From NCBI GenBank assembly GCA_963422285.2, contig OY729419.2, forward strand, positions 1,798,001-1,862,000: 64,000 nucleotides of DNA, given 5' to 3'. A program made the translations under genes and the position numbers. Positions 33,512-42,169 of this stretch are shown one piece after another. The DNA is from VXYL01 sp963422285. Its GTDB lineage: Bacteria > Pseudomonadota > Gammaproteobacteria > Pseudomonadales > Azotimanducaceae. The notes beneath the pieces are model-generated. The model saw only the letters and a program-made list of their open reading frames with translations, was not told the origin of the DNA and made no database searches. Position 1 is the stretch's first letter. The number at the start of each line of letters is the position of its first letter.

Positions 33512-36500
33512 GGCGGCCTTCCCCCGCCGCGACGCAAGCGATGGTAGCGGTCCGCAGCGGCAGGGCCGAAGCGTTCCTCCGCACCGTCCGGCCAGCGCAC
33601 CCGCACGATCCTCGGCTCGGCATTGGCACCGAGCCCGAACAGCAGCCGCGGGTCGTGGGCGGACGCATAGCTGCCATCCGTGCTGGCGCGGCGGCGTCTG
33701 CAGGTTTCGTCTTCGAGCCACACTTGGCTGCCGGCGGTCGGGCGTCCTGCACCGCCAAGCAGTTCCACCCCCAGCCAATGAGCGGGATCGGAGTCGTTTC
33801 TGTAGATCCGAGCCGGGCCGTTGTTGTTGGCGACCACGATGTCCAGGTCGCCGTCGTTGTCCAAGTCGCCGAACGCCGCCCCCCGGCTGACCTCCTGCAG
33901 CTTGAATGCCGGTCCGGCGCGAATCTCTCGATACCTTCTTCCTCCTTCGCCTCCTCCATCGTTCAGCCAAAGCTGATTGCGTTGCCGAAAGGGATGCGGC
34001 ACGGCGGCCGCTTGCTGTGCCGCGATCTCCGTAACGGCGCCGTTGGCGCTGAAGATGTCGAGGTCGCCATCGTTGTCGGCGTCCAGCCAGGCGGTTCCGA
34101 AACCGGTGTAGGGGCTGCTGCCGGCGGCGATTCCGCTGAGGCTGGAGCGATCGATGAACCAGCCTGCGCCATCGTTTTCGTAGAGCGTGTTGGTTTCGGC
34201 AACGAGATGGGTCAAGAACAGGTCGATGTCGCAGTCGTTGTCGAAGTCCTCGGCGTCCACGCCCATGCTCGCCTCGGCATCGCCGTCGCCGTTGACCGCG
34301 GCGCCGCCGAGCAGCGCGTGGTCGATGAAGCGGCCGTCGCCCTGGTTCAGCCACAGATGGTTGTCGAGGGGGTCGTTGGCGACGTAGAAATCCGTATCGC
34401 CGTTGCCGTCGAAGTCCTCGGCAACCACGCCGAGCCCGGCGCCGTCTGCGCGCGCGATGCCGGCAGCGGCGCTGACGTCCGCGAATCGGCCGCCGCCGAG
34501 ATTGCGGTACAGGCGGTCCGACACTGGTCGATAGCTGTTGGGGGAGCAGTAGGTGGGCCGCGCAGCCAGATCGCGGCAGACCTTGTGGTTGGCGAGGCTG
34601 AAATCGACGTAGTTGACGACGAACAGGTCCACCAACCCGTCGCTGTCGAAGTCCGCGAAACTGGCGCTGACAGACCAATCGTCGCCTGCGAAGCCGGCTG
34701 TCGCGGTGATATCCCGGAACCGTCCTTCGCCGATGTTCTCGTAGAGTTGATCAGCGCCGAAGTTGGCCAGAAACACGTCCAGGTCGCCGTCGTTGTCGAT
34801 GTCGCCGGTGGCGATGCCCATGCCGTAGCCGGTGGCGCGTACGCCGGAGCGCGCCGTCACGTCGCCGAAGCGAAGGTTGCCGGTACCGCCGGCGTTCCTG
34901 TACAGGCGGTCGCCGGGCAGGTTGCCGACAGACCGGTCCGCCAGGGCGCCGCCTTGCACCAGCCAGATGTCCATGCGTCCGTCGCCGTCGAAGTCGAACA
35001 CCGCAGCGCCCGCACCCATGATCTCCGCCAACCATCGTTCGCCGAGCATGCCGTTGACGTGCTCGAAATCGACGCCGACTTGCTTCGCCACGTCCACGAA
35101 GCGCACGCCGTGCGGTGCGGCACTCCCGGCGTCTGCCTGTTGGGCCGCCGCACGGCCAGTGCCGTGGCGCAGGACGTGGTAGCGATTGACCGCCAGCGGG
35201 CCGAAACGCTCCTCGCTGGCGTCCGGCCAGCGCACATGCACGAACTGGGGGACGCTGGCCGTGCCCAAGCCGAACAGCAGTCGAGGATCGTGGGCGGAGG
35301 CGTAGCTGCCGTCGGTGCGCACCCGTTTGCGCTCGGCTTGGGCGGTGTCGCGCCATGCCAAAGCCCCCATGGGGTTGGGCATCGTCGCGCTGCCCCGGAG
35401 ATCGAGCCCCAGCCAATTGGCGGCGGTTGTGTCGTTGCGGTAGAGGCGGGCCGGGCCGTCGTTGTTGGCGACGACGATGTCGATATCGCCGTCGTTGTCG
35501 AGATCGCCAAACGCCGCGCCGCGGCTGACGTCGTCGCGCCCGAGCGCTGGCCCGCCGGCGGCATCGCGATAGCGGCCGCCGCCGTCGTTCAGCATCAGTT
35601 GGTTCACCTGCCGCAGCGGCGGTTCGATCCCCGCCGCAAGTTGCTGCTCGATGGTGGCGACGGCGCCGTTGACGCTGAGCAAGTCCAAGTCGCCGTCGTT
35701 GTCCACGTCGATCCAGCCCGTGCCGAACCCCGTATGGGGCAGGCTCGCCGCCGCGACGCCGGCAGCCACAGAGCGGTCCTCGAACCAGCCGCGACCGTCA
35801 TTGACGTAGAGGGTGTTGCTTTCCTTGACATCGTGGGTCACGAACAGATCGGCATCGCCGTCGCGGTCGAAGTCCGCCGCGGCGATGCCCATGCTCGCCT
35901 CCGCGATGCCGTCGCCGTTGACGGCCACCCCCGCCAGCAAGCCATTCTCTTCGAACCGTCCGTCGCCTCGGTTGAGCCAGAGAAAGTTGTCGACGCCGTC
36001 GTTGGCAACGTAGAAGTCCACCGCGCCATCGCCGTCGAAGTCGTCGGCGATCACGCCCATGGCGCTGCCGCGATGCCCGGCAATGCCCGCGGCAGCGCCG
36101 ATGTCCACGAACCGTCCGTTGCCGAGGTTGCGCCACAGACGATCGGCGACGGGATCGAAGTTGCTCGGCGCGCAATAGGCCAAGCGCGACGACCAGCGAC
36201 GACAGGGGCGGTAGTTCGGCAGGCTGAAGTCGAGGTAGTTGCCCACATAGAGGTCCAGCCAGCCATCGCCGTCGACGTCGGCGAAGCTGGCGGCGATCGA
36301 CCACTGGCTGCCGTCTATGCCCGCCTTCTCGGTGACGTTCTCGAAGCGTCCGTCGCCAATGTTCTCGAAAAGCTGGTTGGCGCCGAAATTGGCGAGGAAC
36401 ACATCCAGATCGCCATCGTTGTCCATATCGCCGGTGGCGATGCCCATGCCGTACTCCGTCGCCTCCACTGCGGACAGCGCGGTGATGTCCTCGAAGCGCA

Positions 36501-36837
36501 GTTCGCCATCTCGACCTGCGTTGCGGAACAGCTTGTCGCCGGGCAAGGGCGCCTGGCCGGTTCCGCGCTTGTGGCGATCCACCAGCGGGCCGCCTTGCAC
36601 AAGCCAGACATCGAGCCAGCCGTCGCCGTCGAAGTCCAGCACGGCGGCCCCGGCACCGGTGATTTCGAGAGTCCACAGTTCGCCGCGCTTGCCGCTGTCG
36701 TGGACGAAGTCGAGCCCGGCGTCCGCCGTGGCGTCGACGAAGCGGACCTCGCCCAGGGCGCTGCCAGTCGCCAGAGCGGTCGCCAGCGCAACGCGCCAAA
36801 GCCGGTTCCGCCCGGGGCGAACGACGACGCGCGACAT
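33508..36837 (-). CDS. double CRTAC1 protein: two propeller + ASPIC/UnbV units in tandem
   Basis: A 1109-residue exported protein, start ATG 36837, with a Sec-type leader (LWRVALATALATGSALGEV). It consists of two complete CRTAC1-like units. Unit 1 (about 25-535) starts VRFVDATADAGLDFVHDSG and ends with an ASPIC-type segment. Unit 2 (about 555-1109) restarts with VRFVDVAKQVGVDFEHVNG and repeats the same order of Asp-rich loops (DFDGDG, DNDGDLDVFLANFGA in both). Both units have a Cys pair (RLAYCAPSNF; RPTYCSPNSY) and DRL-[WY]-RNLG. This looks like an internal gene duplication. It starts 8 bases after the SEL1-like gene ends and overlaps the TPR gene by 4 bases. Ligand unknown; calcium binding is expected from the loops. 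Confidence 0.9.
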   Translation of the reverse strand: MSRVVVRPGRNRLWRVALATALATGSALGEVRFVDATADAGLDFVHDSGKRGELWTLEITGAGAAVLDFDGDGWLDVWLVQGGPLVDRHKRGTGQAPLPGDKLFRNAGRDGELRFEDITALSAVEATEYGMGIATGDMDNDGDLDVFLANFGANQLFENIGDGRFENVTEKAGIDGSQWSIAASFADVDGDGWLDLYVGNYLDFSLPNYRPCRRWSSRLAYCAPSNFDPVADRLWRNLGNGRFVDIGAAAGIAGHRGSAMGVIADDFDGDGAVDFYVANDGVDNFLWLNRGDGRFEENGLLAGVAVNGDGIAEASMGIAAADFDRDGDADLFVTHDVKESNTLYVNDGRGWFEDRSVAAGVAAASLPHTGFGTGWIDVDNDGDLDLLSVNGAVATIEQQLAAGIEPPLRQVNQLMLNDGGGRYRDAAGGPALGRDDVSRGAAFGDLDNDGDIDIVVANNDGPARLYRNDTTAANWLGLDLRGSATMPNPMGALAWRDTAQAERKRVRTDGSYASAHDPRLLFGLGTASVPQFVHVRWPDASEERFGPLAVNRYHVLRHGTGRAAAQQADAGSAAPHGVRFVDVAKQVGVDFEHVNGMLGERWLAEIMGAGAAVFDFDGDGRMDIWLVQGGALADRSVGNLPGDRLYRNAGGTGNLRFGDVTARSGVRATGYGMGIATGDIDNDGDLDVFLANFGADQLYENIGEGRFRDITATAGFAGDDWSVSASFADFDSDGLVDLFVVNYVDFSLANHKVCRDLAARPTYCSPNSYRPVSDRLYRNLGGGRFADVSAAAGIARADGAGLGVVAEDFDGNGDTDFYVANDPLDNHLWLNQGDGRFIDHALLGGAAVNGDGDAEASMGVDAEDFDNDCDIDLFLTHLVAETNTLYENDGAGWFIDRSSLSGIAAGSSPYTGFGTAWLDADNDGDLDIFSANGAVTEIAAQQAAAVPHPFRQRNQLWLNDGGGEGGRRYREIRAGPAFKLQEVSRGAAFGDLDNDGDLDIVVANNNGPARIYRNDSDPAHWLGVELLGGAGRPTAGSQVWLEDETCRRRRASTDGSYASAHDPRLLFGLGANAEPRIVRVRWPDGAEERFGPAAADRYHRLRRGGGRPP

Positions 36838-36845
36838 GTAGGCCC

Positions 36846-37508
36846 TCAGGGACCGGATTCGATCGGCGGCGCAAACTGGGGCAGATCCTCTGAGTCCAGC
36901 ACATCGCGGTACTTGGGCGCATCTCGGAAGTCGCACTTCAGCCTTGAAATATGCGTTCCCGCCAAGCGGTCGTTGTCGCAGTCCACCCGCGTCGCCTCCT
37001 GGCCGTACTTCTTCCGGTAGTCCGCCACGATCTCGTCGATCCAGCCGTGGTGCTGCTCCGGATAGTGCGCGAGGACGCGCTGGTAGTAGTTCCTGATCTC
37101 GGGCGTCGTCGTTGGCGCGGCGGCGACGCCGAGCCAGCCGATGGCCGCTTCGGCATCGCGTTCCACCTCGCCGAGGCCTTGCTGGTAGATGTAGCTGACG
37201 CGGGCCTGGGCGAGCTTGAAGCCGTGCTTGGCGGCAGCCAGCAGGTACGGGAACGCCTCCTTGTACCTGCCGTTCCGGTACAGCCAGCCGCCCTTTCCGT
37301 TGGCGCTGAGAACCTCGTTCATGAGCACTGGCGTGGCTTCCTCCAGTCTTTCGGCGGTAACCACCAGCACGTCGTCGACATCTCTGTCGGCATCGTCAAC
37401 GACCGATGCGGGTCCGCCGCTCTCGTCGGCGTTCTGGCTGCTGGCGGGCAACGCCGGGACAATGCATAGGAAGAGCGCGGCCGCGGCAGTGCGCTGCGAA
37501 ATCGACAT
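36846..37508 (-). CDS. exported SEL1-like repeat protein
   Basis: A 220-residue protein from ATG 37508 with a Sec leader (AAAALFLCIVPALPASSQ). The middle reads YRNGRYKEAFPYLLAAAKHG and ARVSYIYQQGLGEVERDAEA, a SEL1/TPR-like alpha-alpha repeat. The C-terminal part has YYQRVLAHYPEQHHGWIDEI and two Cys (VDCDNDRL, LKCDFRD) that could pair. It is the first gene of the operon continuing with the double propeller, TPR and TPR-lipoprotein/propeller genes. A frameshifted copy sits at 40209-40565. Probably a periplasmic adaptor; the partner is unknown. Confidence 0.75.
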   Translation of the reverse strand: MSISQRTAAAALFLCIVPALPASSQNADESGGPASVVDDADRDVDDVLVVTAERLEEATPVLMNEVLSANGKGGWLYRNGRYKEAFPYLLAAAKHGFKLAQARVSYIYQQGLGEVERDAEAAIGWLGVAAAPTTTPEIRNYYQRVLAHYPEQHHGWIDEIVADYRKKYGQEATRVDCDNDRLAGTHISRLKCDFRDAPKYRDVLDSEDLPQFAPPIESGP

Positions 37509-37679
37509 CGGACCAGCCTCCGAACAAGCCGGTGCCGACGATAGCTCCGCCAGCGCCGAAAGTCTACTTGGCGTAGCTGCGGACACTACTCCGGCGGTCA
37601 CCGGCTGGCCTGCCCTGCTGGGCATAGCCAGCCGCAACGAGCCAAGGCGGCGCCGGCAGAAGATTCGGATGCGATGCTC

Positions 37680-37712
37680 CGAAGGCTGCGCCGTAAAACG
37701 GCGCAGCCTTCG
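37680..37712 (-). terminator. 14-bp perfect stem-loop
   Basis: CGAAGGCTGCGCCG and its exact complement are separated by TAAAA. It lies 49 bases downstream of the 211-residue secreted protein gene and upstream of the SEL1-led operon. No long U-tract. It has the same short five-base loop design as the hairpin at 24672-24702. Confidence 0.5.
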
Positions 37713-37761
37713 AGTCGTCAAGCGGAAACGAGGCCATCTGTCGACGTTTGCGGCGCAGCCG

Positions 37762-38397
37762 CTAGCACGGGCACAAACCCAACAGATGCCCTGGTATGCG
37801 GTACGTCTGAATGGTGCTGTAGATCACATTGCCGTGGCAATCCTCATGCCTCGTCTCGACATACCAAATGACTTCCTCGGCGGTGCAGTGGCACTTCAGC
37901 ACCTCGGTGATGGTGCTTGTTGGACACTCTTGGTCGCCCGGTCCAGTACCACCGCCGCCCATCAGGGCACGGATCGGGGTACGGCCGTCTGCCGCGGCTA
38001 ACTCCTGCCGGCCTCGTTCATCGGCCGATACGGGATGAGGGAAAAAGACCATCGCAATCTCGCCTGCAGCGCCACGCGAGACTACCGTGGCTTTCGGACC
38101 GAGGAAAACAAGGGTGCTGCAGTCCGCGACACAGTCTCCCGTGTCGATATCGGACTGCACCAGCCGCAAGCCGAACTTCTCGGCTTGCGTAGCTGCACCT
38201 AGCGGGAACACATCCTTGATCTGCGCTGCCGAGTCCTTCCAGACCACGACCATCTGATCGCCTAGCTGTACGAAGGCCGCGCAATCGCGGACGCAGTCTC
38301 CGGTATCCAAGCTGGCGGCACAGACTGGCGCGAGCGCTGCGCAGAGCGCGACCAGCATGGCCTGGACTGCCCGTTTAGGCTGGTTGACCATCTTCAT
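37762..38397 (-). CDS. secreted Cys-rich hypothetical protein with duplicated DTGDC motif
   Basis: A 211-residue protein. ATG 38397 is supported by GAGGTG seven bases upstream and opens a Sec leader (AMLVALCAALAPVCAASL). Two related segments follow: LDTGDCVRDCAAFVQLG and IDTGDCVADCSTLVFLG, each followed by a hydrophobic beta-like stretch (MVVVWKDSAAQIKDVF; ATVVSRGAAGEIAMVF). The C-terminal third is Gly- then Cys-rich (EVLKCHCTAEEVIWYV, ending LLGLCPC). The eight or more cysteines suggest disulfide bonds outside the cytoplasm. No family recognised. It stands alone on the minus strand between the SEL1-led operon and the remnant region. Confidence 0.65.
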   Translation of the reverse strand: MKMVNQPKRAVQAMLVALCAALAPVCAASLDTGDCVRDCAAFVQLGDQMVVVWKDSAAQIKDVFPLGAATQAEKFGLRLVQSDIDTGDCVADCSTLVFLGPKATVVSRGAAGEIAMVFFPHPVSADERGRQELAAADGRTPIRALMGGGGTGPGDQECPTSTITEVLKCHCTAEEVIWYVETRHEDCHGNVIYSTIQTYRIPGHLLGLCPC

Positions 38398-38492
38398 GGC
38401 GTTCACCTCAACTGTCGGTAACGAGAATGGAAAAACCACACATCGGCGGTACGGACGAGAAAAAGATTTTCTTGCTATAAGGCAGGCGCTTG

Positions 38493-38790
38493 TTATAACC
38501 GTCCGTCATATACCGCAGTCGCCCCGCCATCGATCAGCGAACTTCCGGCACCAGCCACCAGCACCGAACCCGGCAGCCGTTCGTCGGTTTGCGCCAAGGC
38601 CGCCTCGGCACCAACGATGTCTCCTTGCAGCAACAACCCGGCGCCGACGCCATCGCCTGCCGCGATGTTGTCGGGATCGGCCAATATCGCCCGCCGACAG
38701 TCGGCAACCGCCTGCTCCGAAGCCTGAGGATCCATACCCGCCACTGTCGCTGCTTCGTTCGCCATTCGCACCGCGACCGCGAGGTGCAGC
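38493..38790 (-). pseudogene. truncated paralogue of the exported TPR protein
   Basis: The minus frame reads EQAVADCRRAILADPDN and VGAGLLLQGDIVGAEAALAQ, close to EQAVADYRRVAAADSDN and LGAGLLLQGDYAGAEQALAN of the TPR protein at 31976-33511, then stops. It covers perhaps a sixth of the parent and has no leader, so it is a leftover of a duplicated copy. Confidence 0.6.
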
Positions 38791-39101
38791 GTCGGCATGA
38801 TGGCGGTTCGACCTGCAAGCAGGCAAGGAAATCCCGGCATCCGCGCAAGCGGTTGGACGAAAAGCGACGCACGGCACGGCGCGTAAAAGCGAAGCGCTAC
38901 CGCCAACGGGAAGAAAACACGCCGCCCACCATGAGCGCGAGCTGCTTGACCGGCGCTTCGGAGGCAGGAGCTGCCGCGTGGTGGTACCGTTCACGCATCT
39001 GGATCGGTGGCCGTTCCTGTATTGACAAGGCATATTCCGCTGGTGCCGAATCGGACGCGATCGAAACAGTTGCCCTTGGGGAGAAGCCTCGGGCAGAAAC
39101 A

Positions 39102-39488
39102 ATGAAGCGCTTGATGAAGCACCTGTCCACGTCAATGGCGTTCTTGGCGGCGTTCCCGCAGTTCGGGACGCCATCGGCACTGGCGACGGGCCTAATGCCC
39201 ACCGTCGGAGGGTGTGCGCATGCCCATAACACTTCGTGCGACAGCTACGGGATGAACTACAGCCAAGATCCGTCGTCTTGCCACCCGGAGGAAGACGATG
39301 GCTGCCAGCGGGCTGCGGCATTGACGATCGCACTCTCCACGACAGCGACGATTCACGGCGGCGTGGCTCTCTTCATGACCTTGATGCCCGGTGGGCAAGC
39401 GGCAGGCATCGCATTGGGCATTTGGGCCGTGGGACTAGGCGTGGCTGCCTTTGCCATCGGCATCGCCCACGCCGACTGTGGCACCTAG
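39102..39488 (+). CDS. small exported Cys-containing protein with two hydrophobic helices
   Basis: A 128-residue protein from ATG 39102 (a second Met follows four codons later). The N-terminus is a leader-like MKHLSTSMAFLAAFPQFG followed by a possible cleavage region (PSALATG). Residues about 35-70 are His/Cys/Asp-rich (GGCAHAHNTSCDSYG, SSCHPEEDDGCQRA). Two hydrophobic helices follow (TIHGGVALFMTLMPGG; GIALGIWAVGLGVAAFAIG) and it ends HADCGT. No family recognised. It is followed 13 bases later by a second tiny membrane protein gene. A perfect TTGACA lies at 39022, but I see no good -10. The pairing of a small leader-bearing Cys protein with a two-helix membrane protein resembles bacteriocin/immunity layouts, but nothing proves that. 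Confidence 0.55.
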   Translation: MKRLMKHLSTSMAFLAAFPQFGTPSALATGLMPTVGGCAHAHNTSCDSYGMNYSQDPSSCHPEEDDGCQRAAALTIALSTTATIHGGVALFMTLMPGGQAAGIALGIWAVGLGVAAFAIGIAHADCGT

Positions 39489-39501
39489 AGGGAGCAGGGC
39501 G

Positions 39502-39699
39502 ATGCGCACAGCGGGGGTCGCCATGGGCCTTGCCGCCATGGTGCTGGGACTCGCTGGCCTGCACTTGGCGGGCGTGGGCTGGTTCTATATGGCGACAGTG
39601 TTGGCGCTGTCCTGCGTCTCTGCCATTGGCGTGTACGTCGTCGGCAAACGGCTCATGACGAAGGAAGCAGGCCCGACGTCATCCGACCGCAAGGGCTAG
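39502..39699 (+). CDS. small two-helix membrane protein
   Basis: A 65-residue protein. ATG 39502 has a good ribosome binding site (GGGAG and AGGG within 15 bases). Two hydrophobic helices (GVAMGLAAMVLGLAGLHLAG and FYMATVLALSCVSAIGVYVV) are followed by a basic, polar tail. It forms an apparent two-gene operon with the 128-residue exported protein. No family recognised. Confidence 0.5.
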   Translation: MRTAGVAMGLAAMVLGLAGLHLAGVGWFYMATVLALSCVSAIGVYVVGKRLMTKEAGPTSSDRKG

Positions 39700-39735
39700 A
39701 CAGGGATCGGGACACGCGCGCCCGATAGCCTGTAG

Positions 39736-39763
39736 AGGCGGTGGCCGGGTCTGCTCACCGCCT
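39736..39763 (+). terminator. 8-bp stem-loop after the small gene pair
   Basis: AGGCGGTG and its complement CACCGCCT are separated by 12 bases, 36 bases beyond the stop of the two-helix protein. No U-tract follows; a weak candidate. Confidence 0.35.
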
Positions 39764-39841
39764 GGGGCGGACGTCAACGGGGCCTAGCATCCCAGCCTGG
39801 CGCGAGGAAGACTCGCTGTCAGCCGAGATTCGAGTCACGGC

Positions 39842-40060
39842 CTGCCTAGGCGGGGACGCACTGGGCGCGCCGAGTCGAAGCGAGCGGACGAACGATGCGG
39901 GCGAGTGGATGCTGCGCTGTGCAGCCTGCTGTCCGACGACGGACTGCGACGCAGCGACGCGGCTGTCCCGATGTGGACGGACATCGCTGCCGAAGGCGAC
40001 GGCACGGGGCGCGTGACGATCCGTCGCTCGAACATCGACCAGGGCCTGTTCGCGCTATAA
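39842..40060 (+). pseudogene. tyrosine recombinase (phage-type integrase) fragment
   Basis: An open stretch without its own start ends at TAA 40058. It reads LPRRGRTGRAESKRADERC, VDAALCSLLSDDGLRRSDAA and GRVTIRRSNIDQG. This matches the start of the catalytic domain of tyrosine recombinases, including the ALRRSE-type box where the first catalytic Arg sits (GLRRSD here) and the VTIRRSKTDQ strand. The later His-x-x-Arg and Tyr boxes and the N-terminal domain are missing. Evidence of a past mobile element at this duplicated junction. Confidence 0.65.
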
Positions 40061-40208
40061 TCCATTGAATTTATTGGAAATACATCCGACTGGTCTCGCT
40101 CCGCCGATCACGCGGACAGAGATTGGGGAGACCCATCGACTCGTTAGGTGCTCTCCGTGCATTCTCATTGGGGCCATCTCAATCGTCAGTGTGAACAGTC
40201 CCTAGGGG

Positions 40209-40565
40209 ATGGAGCCGTTGTCGCCGTTACCGCTCGGACGGTCGCCGAGCCGCCGCTGGCACATGGAGCCAATGCGGGCCTGGCGAGCTCGCAGCCATGC
40301 TTGGCGGCAGCCAGCAGGCAGGGAATGCCTCTTCGTACCTGCCGTTCCGGTACAGCCCCTTTCCGTTGACGATGAGAATCTCGTTCTTGAGCACCGGCGC
40401 GGCTTCCTCCGGTTTTCCGCGGCAACCACCAGCACGGCGTCGACATCGCCCCTCGGCGACGACCGATGCGGGTTCGCCGCTCTCGCCGGCGTTCCGGCCC
40501 GACGCCACGACAACGCAGACGCGCAGAAAGAACCCAGCCAGGGCCGGACGCGGCGAAGTCGGCAT
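40209..40565 (-). pseudogene. frameshifted copy of the SEL1-like gene
   Basis: From about 40565 the minus strand reads PTSPRPALAGFFLRVC, NAGESGEPASVV, APVLKNEILIVNGKG and LYRNGRYEEAFP, paralogous to NADESGGPASVV, TPVLMNEVLSANGKGG and LYRNGRYKEAFP of the intact gene at 36846-37508. After EEAFP the homology moves to another frame (CLLAAAKHGCELA) and fades by 40209. It lies next to the start of the plus-strand TPR/propeller pair, as the intact copy lies at the head of the minus-strand operon. Confidence 0.75.
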
Positions 40566-40792
40566 TGGAGCGGTCTCCGAACAAGCCGGGCGCGGACGAC
40601 AGCCCCGCCCGCGCCGATATTCCACTTGGCACAGCCGCGGACGCTACTATTGCATGGCTTATTGCATGGCTGCGCGGATCGGACACTTGCGGAGTGATGG
40701 ACATAGCCCAAAGCGGGAAAACGATCAAGCGCCGCTCGATGCCGCCGAGAGGCCGAAAGCCCGCAAGGACAGCGGCTGCCTTGGCGAAGAAG

Positions 40793-42169
40793 ATGAAGCG
40801 CATCGTGGCGTTCGCTCTGGCGGCTTGCGCGGCGGCGGCCTGCTCGCCGCCCCGCGACGCATCGCCGGCAGCCGCCGGGCCGTTGCCGGTGGTCGATCTT
40901 GGCGCTGTGGACGCCGAAATCGGCGAACGCTTGGCGGACATGCTCGACGCCGTTCGGCAGGTGCCCCGGGACGCGTCGCGACGGGGCGAACTGGGCATGG
41001 CCCTTGAGGTCAACGGCTTCGCGGAGGCAGCGATGGCGAGCTATCGCCAAGCGGCGCTGCTCGACGTGGAGGAGCCCCGCTGGCCCTACTACCAAGCGCT
41101 GCTGACTGCTCACCGAGGGAACCTCGACGATGCCCTCTCATTTCTTGGACGATCCATCGAACGCGACCCCGGCTATGCCCCGGCGTGGCTTTGGCGAGGC
41201 ACTTGGCTGCTGGATCTCGACCAGGTCGAAGAAGCGTCCGCGGCGTTCGCGCGGGCTCGCGTCCTGGGGGCCGCGGCCGCAGCCGCGGCGGGCTTGGCTC
41301 GAGTCGCCCTGCGCGAGGGCAAGCCGCAGCAGGCATTGGACCTGCTGGCGTCTTTCGCCGCCGAAGAGCGCCATCCCTACGTCCACAAGCTGCGCGGCGA
41401 GGCGTACGCCCGGCTCGGCCAGATCGACGCGGCCCGGGCGGCGCTGGCCAAGGTGGACGGCGGAGCCGGTTCGTTCTCCTGGCCCGATGCGAGGAGCGAA
41501 CGCAAGAAACGATTCGAGGGAAGCCTGAGCGCCAAGCTGGCCAAGCTGCGCGAACAGCTGCTGGGCAGCGGCGCGGCCGAGGTGCTGCCGGTACTGGAAG
41601 AACTGCGCGAGCGACATCCCCACCATCAAGGGCTGCTCGGCGCACTCGGCGAGGCGTACCGGCAAACCGGACGGCGCGAGCAGGAGCTGGCCGTGCTGCG
41701 CCACGGTCTCGAACACCATCCGGACTACTATGCCTTCCATCTGAACATCGCCGACCACTACCTGCGCCGAGACGGTTCCGGCGACAAGTACCGTGCGCAA
41801 GCCCATCTGGACAAGGCCATCGCGCTCAATCCCGAGGTGGACTGGGCGCATGCCCAAAGAGGCCTGCTGCTGGCGGAGCGAGGTCGGCTGGACGCCGCCA
41901 TCGCCTCCTTCGAGGCGGCGTTGGCTCTCGATCCGGCGAATGCCACGGTACACTACTACGCGGGAATGGTGGAAGCTGCGCGACGGCGCTGGCCCGAGGC
42001 AATCGCGCGGTTTCAGCGCGCCGTCGCCCGGGATCCAGGTTTCGCTCTGGCCCATGCCGCCTTGGACCGTGCGCTCATGGAAGCGGGCCGGCACGACGAA
42101 GGCAAGCGCACCTTGAAGGCGGCCAAGCGGCTGGGCGCACTCGTGGCCGAAGAAGAAGTCGCGCCGTGA
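40793..42169 (+). CDS. TPR-repeat lipoprotein, paralogue of the 30564-31964 protein
   Basis: A 458-residue lipoprotein from ATG 40793, preceded by GAAGAAG. The leader reads IVAFALAACAAAACS with a lipobox AAAC. TPR pairs follow: ELGMALEVNGFAEAAMASYR, APAWLWRGTWLLDLDQVEEA, ALGEAYRQTGRREQELAVLR and WAHAQRGLLLAERGRLDAAI. Its stop overlaps the GTG start of the propeller lipoprotein gene (GTGA at 42166-42169), so the two are translated together. The same gene pair, in the same order, occurs on the opposite strand at 28751-31964. Probably a protein-binding partner of the propeller in the periplasm or outer membrane; inference. Confidence 0.85.
   Translation: MKRIVAFALAACAAAACSPPRDASPAAAGPLPVVDLGAVDAEIGERLADMLDAVRQVPRDASRRGELGMALEVNGFAEAAMASYRQAALLDVEEPRWPYYQALLTAHRGNLDDALSFLGRSIERDPGYAPAWLWRGTWLLDLDQVEEASAAFARARVLGAAAAAAAGLARVALREGKPQQALDLLASFAAEERHPYVHKLRGEAYARLGQIDAARAALAKVDGGAGSFSWPDARSERKKRFEGSLSAKLAKLREQLLGSGAAEVLPVLEELRERHPHHQGLLGALGEAYRQTGRREQELAVLRHGLEHHPDYYAFHLNIADHYLRRDGSGDKYRAQAHLDKAIALNPEVDWAHAQRGLLLAERGRLDAAIASFEAALALDPANATVHYYAGMVEAARRRWPEAIARFQRAVARDPGFALAHAALDRALMEAGRHDEGKRTLKAAKRLGALVAEEEVAP

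Noticed and set aside
32686..37020. 1444-residue plus-strand frame over the TPR and double-propeller genes
   Set aside because: Repetitive Val/Ala/Glu patterns mirror the Asp-rich loops on the other strand; no signal peptide or family motif.
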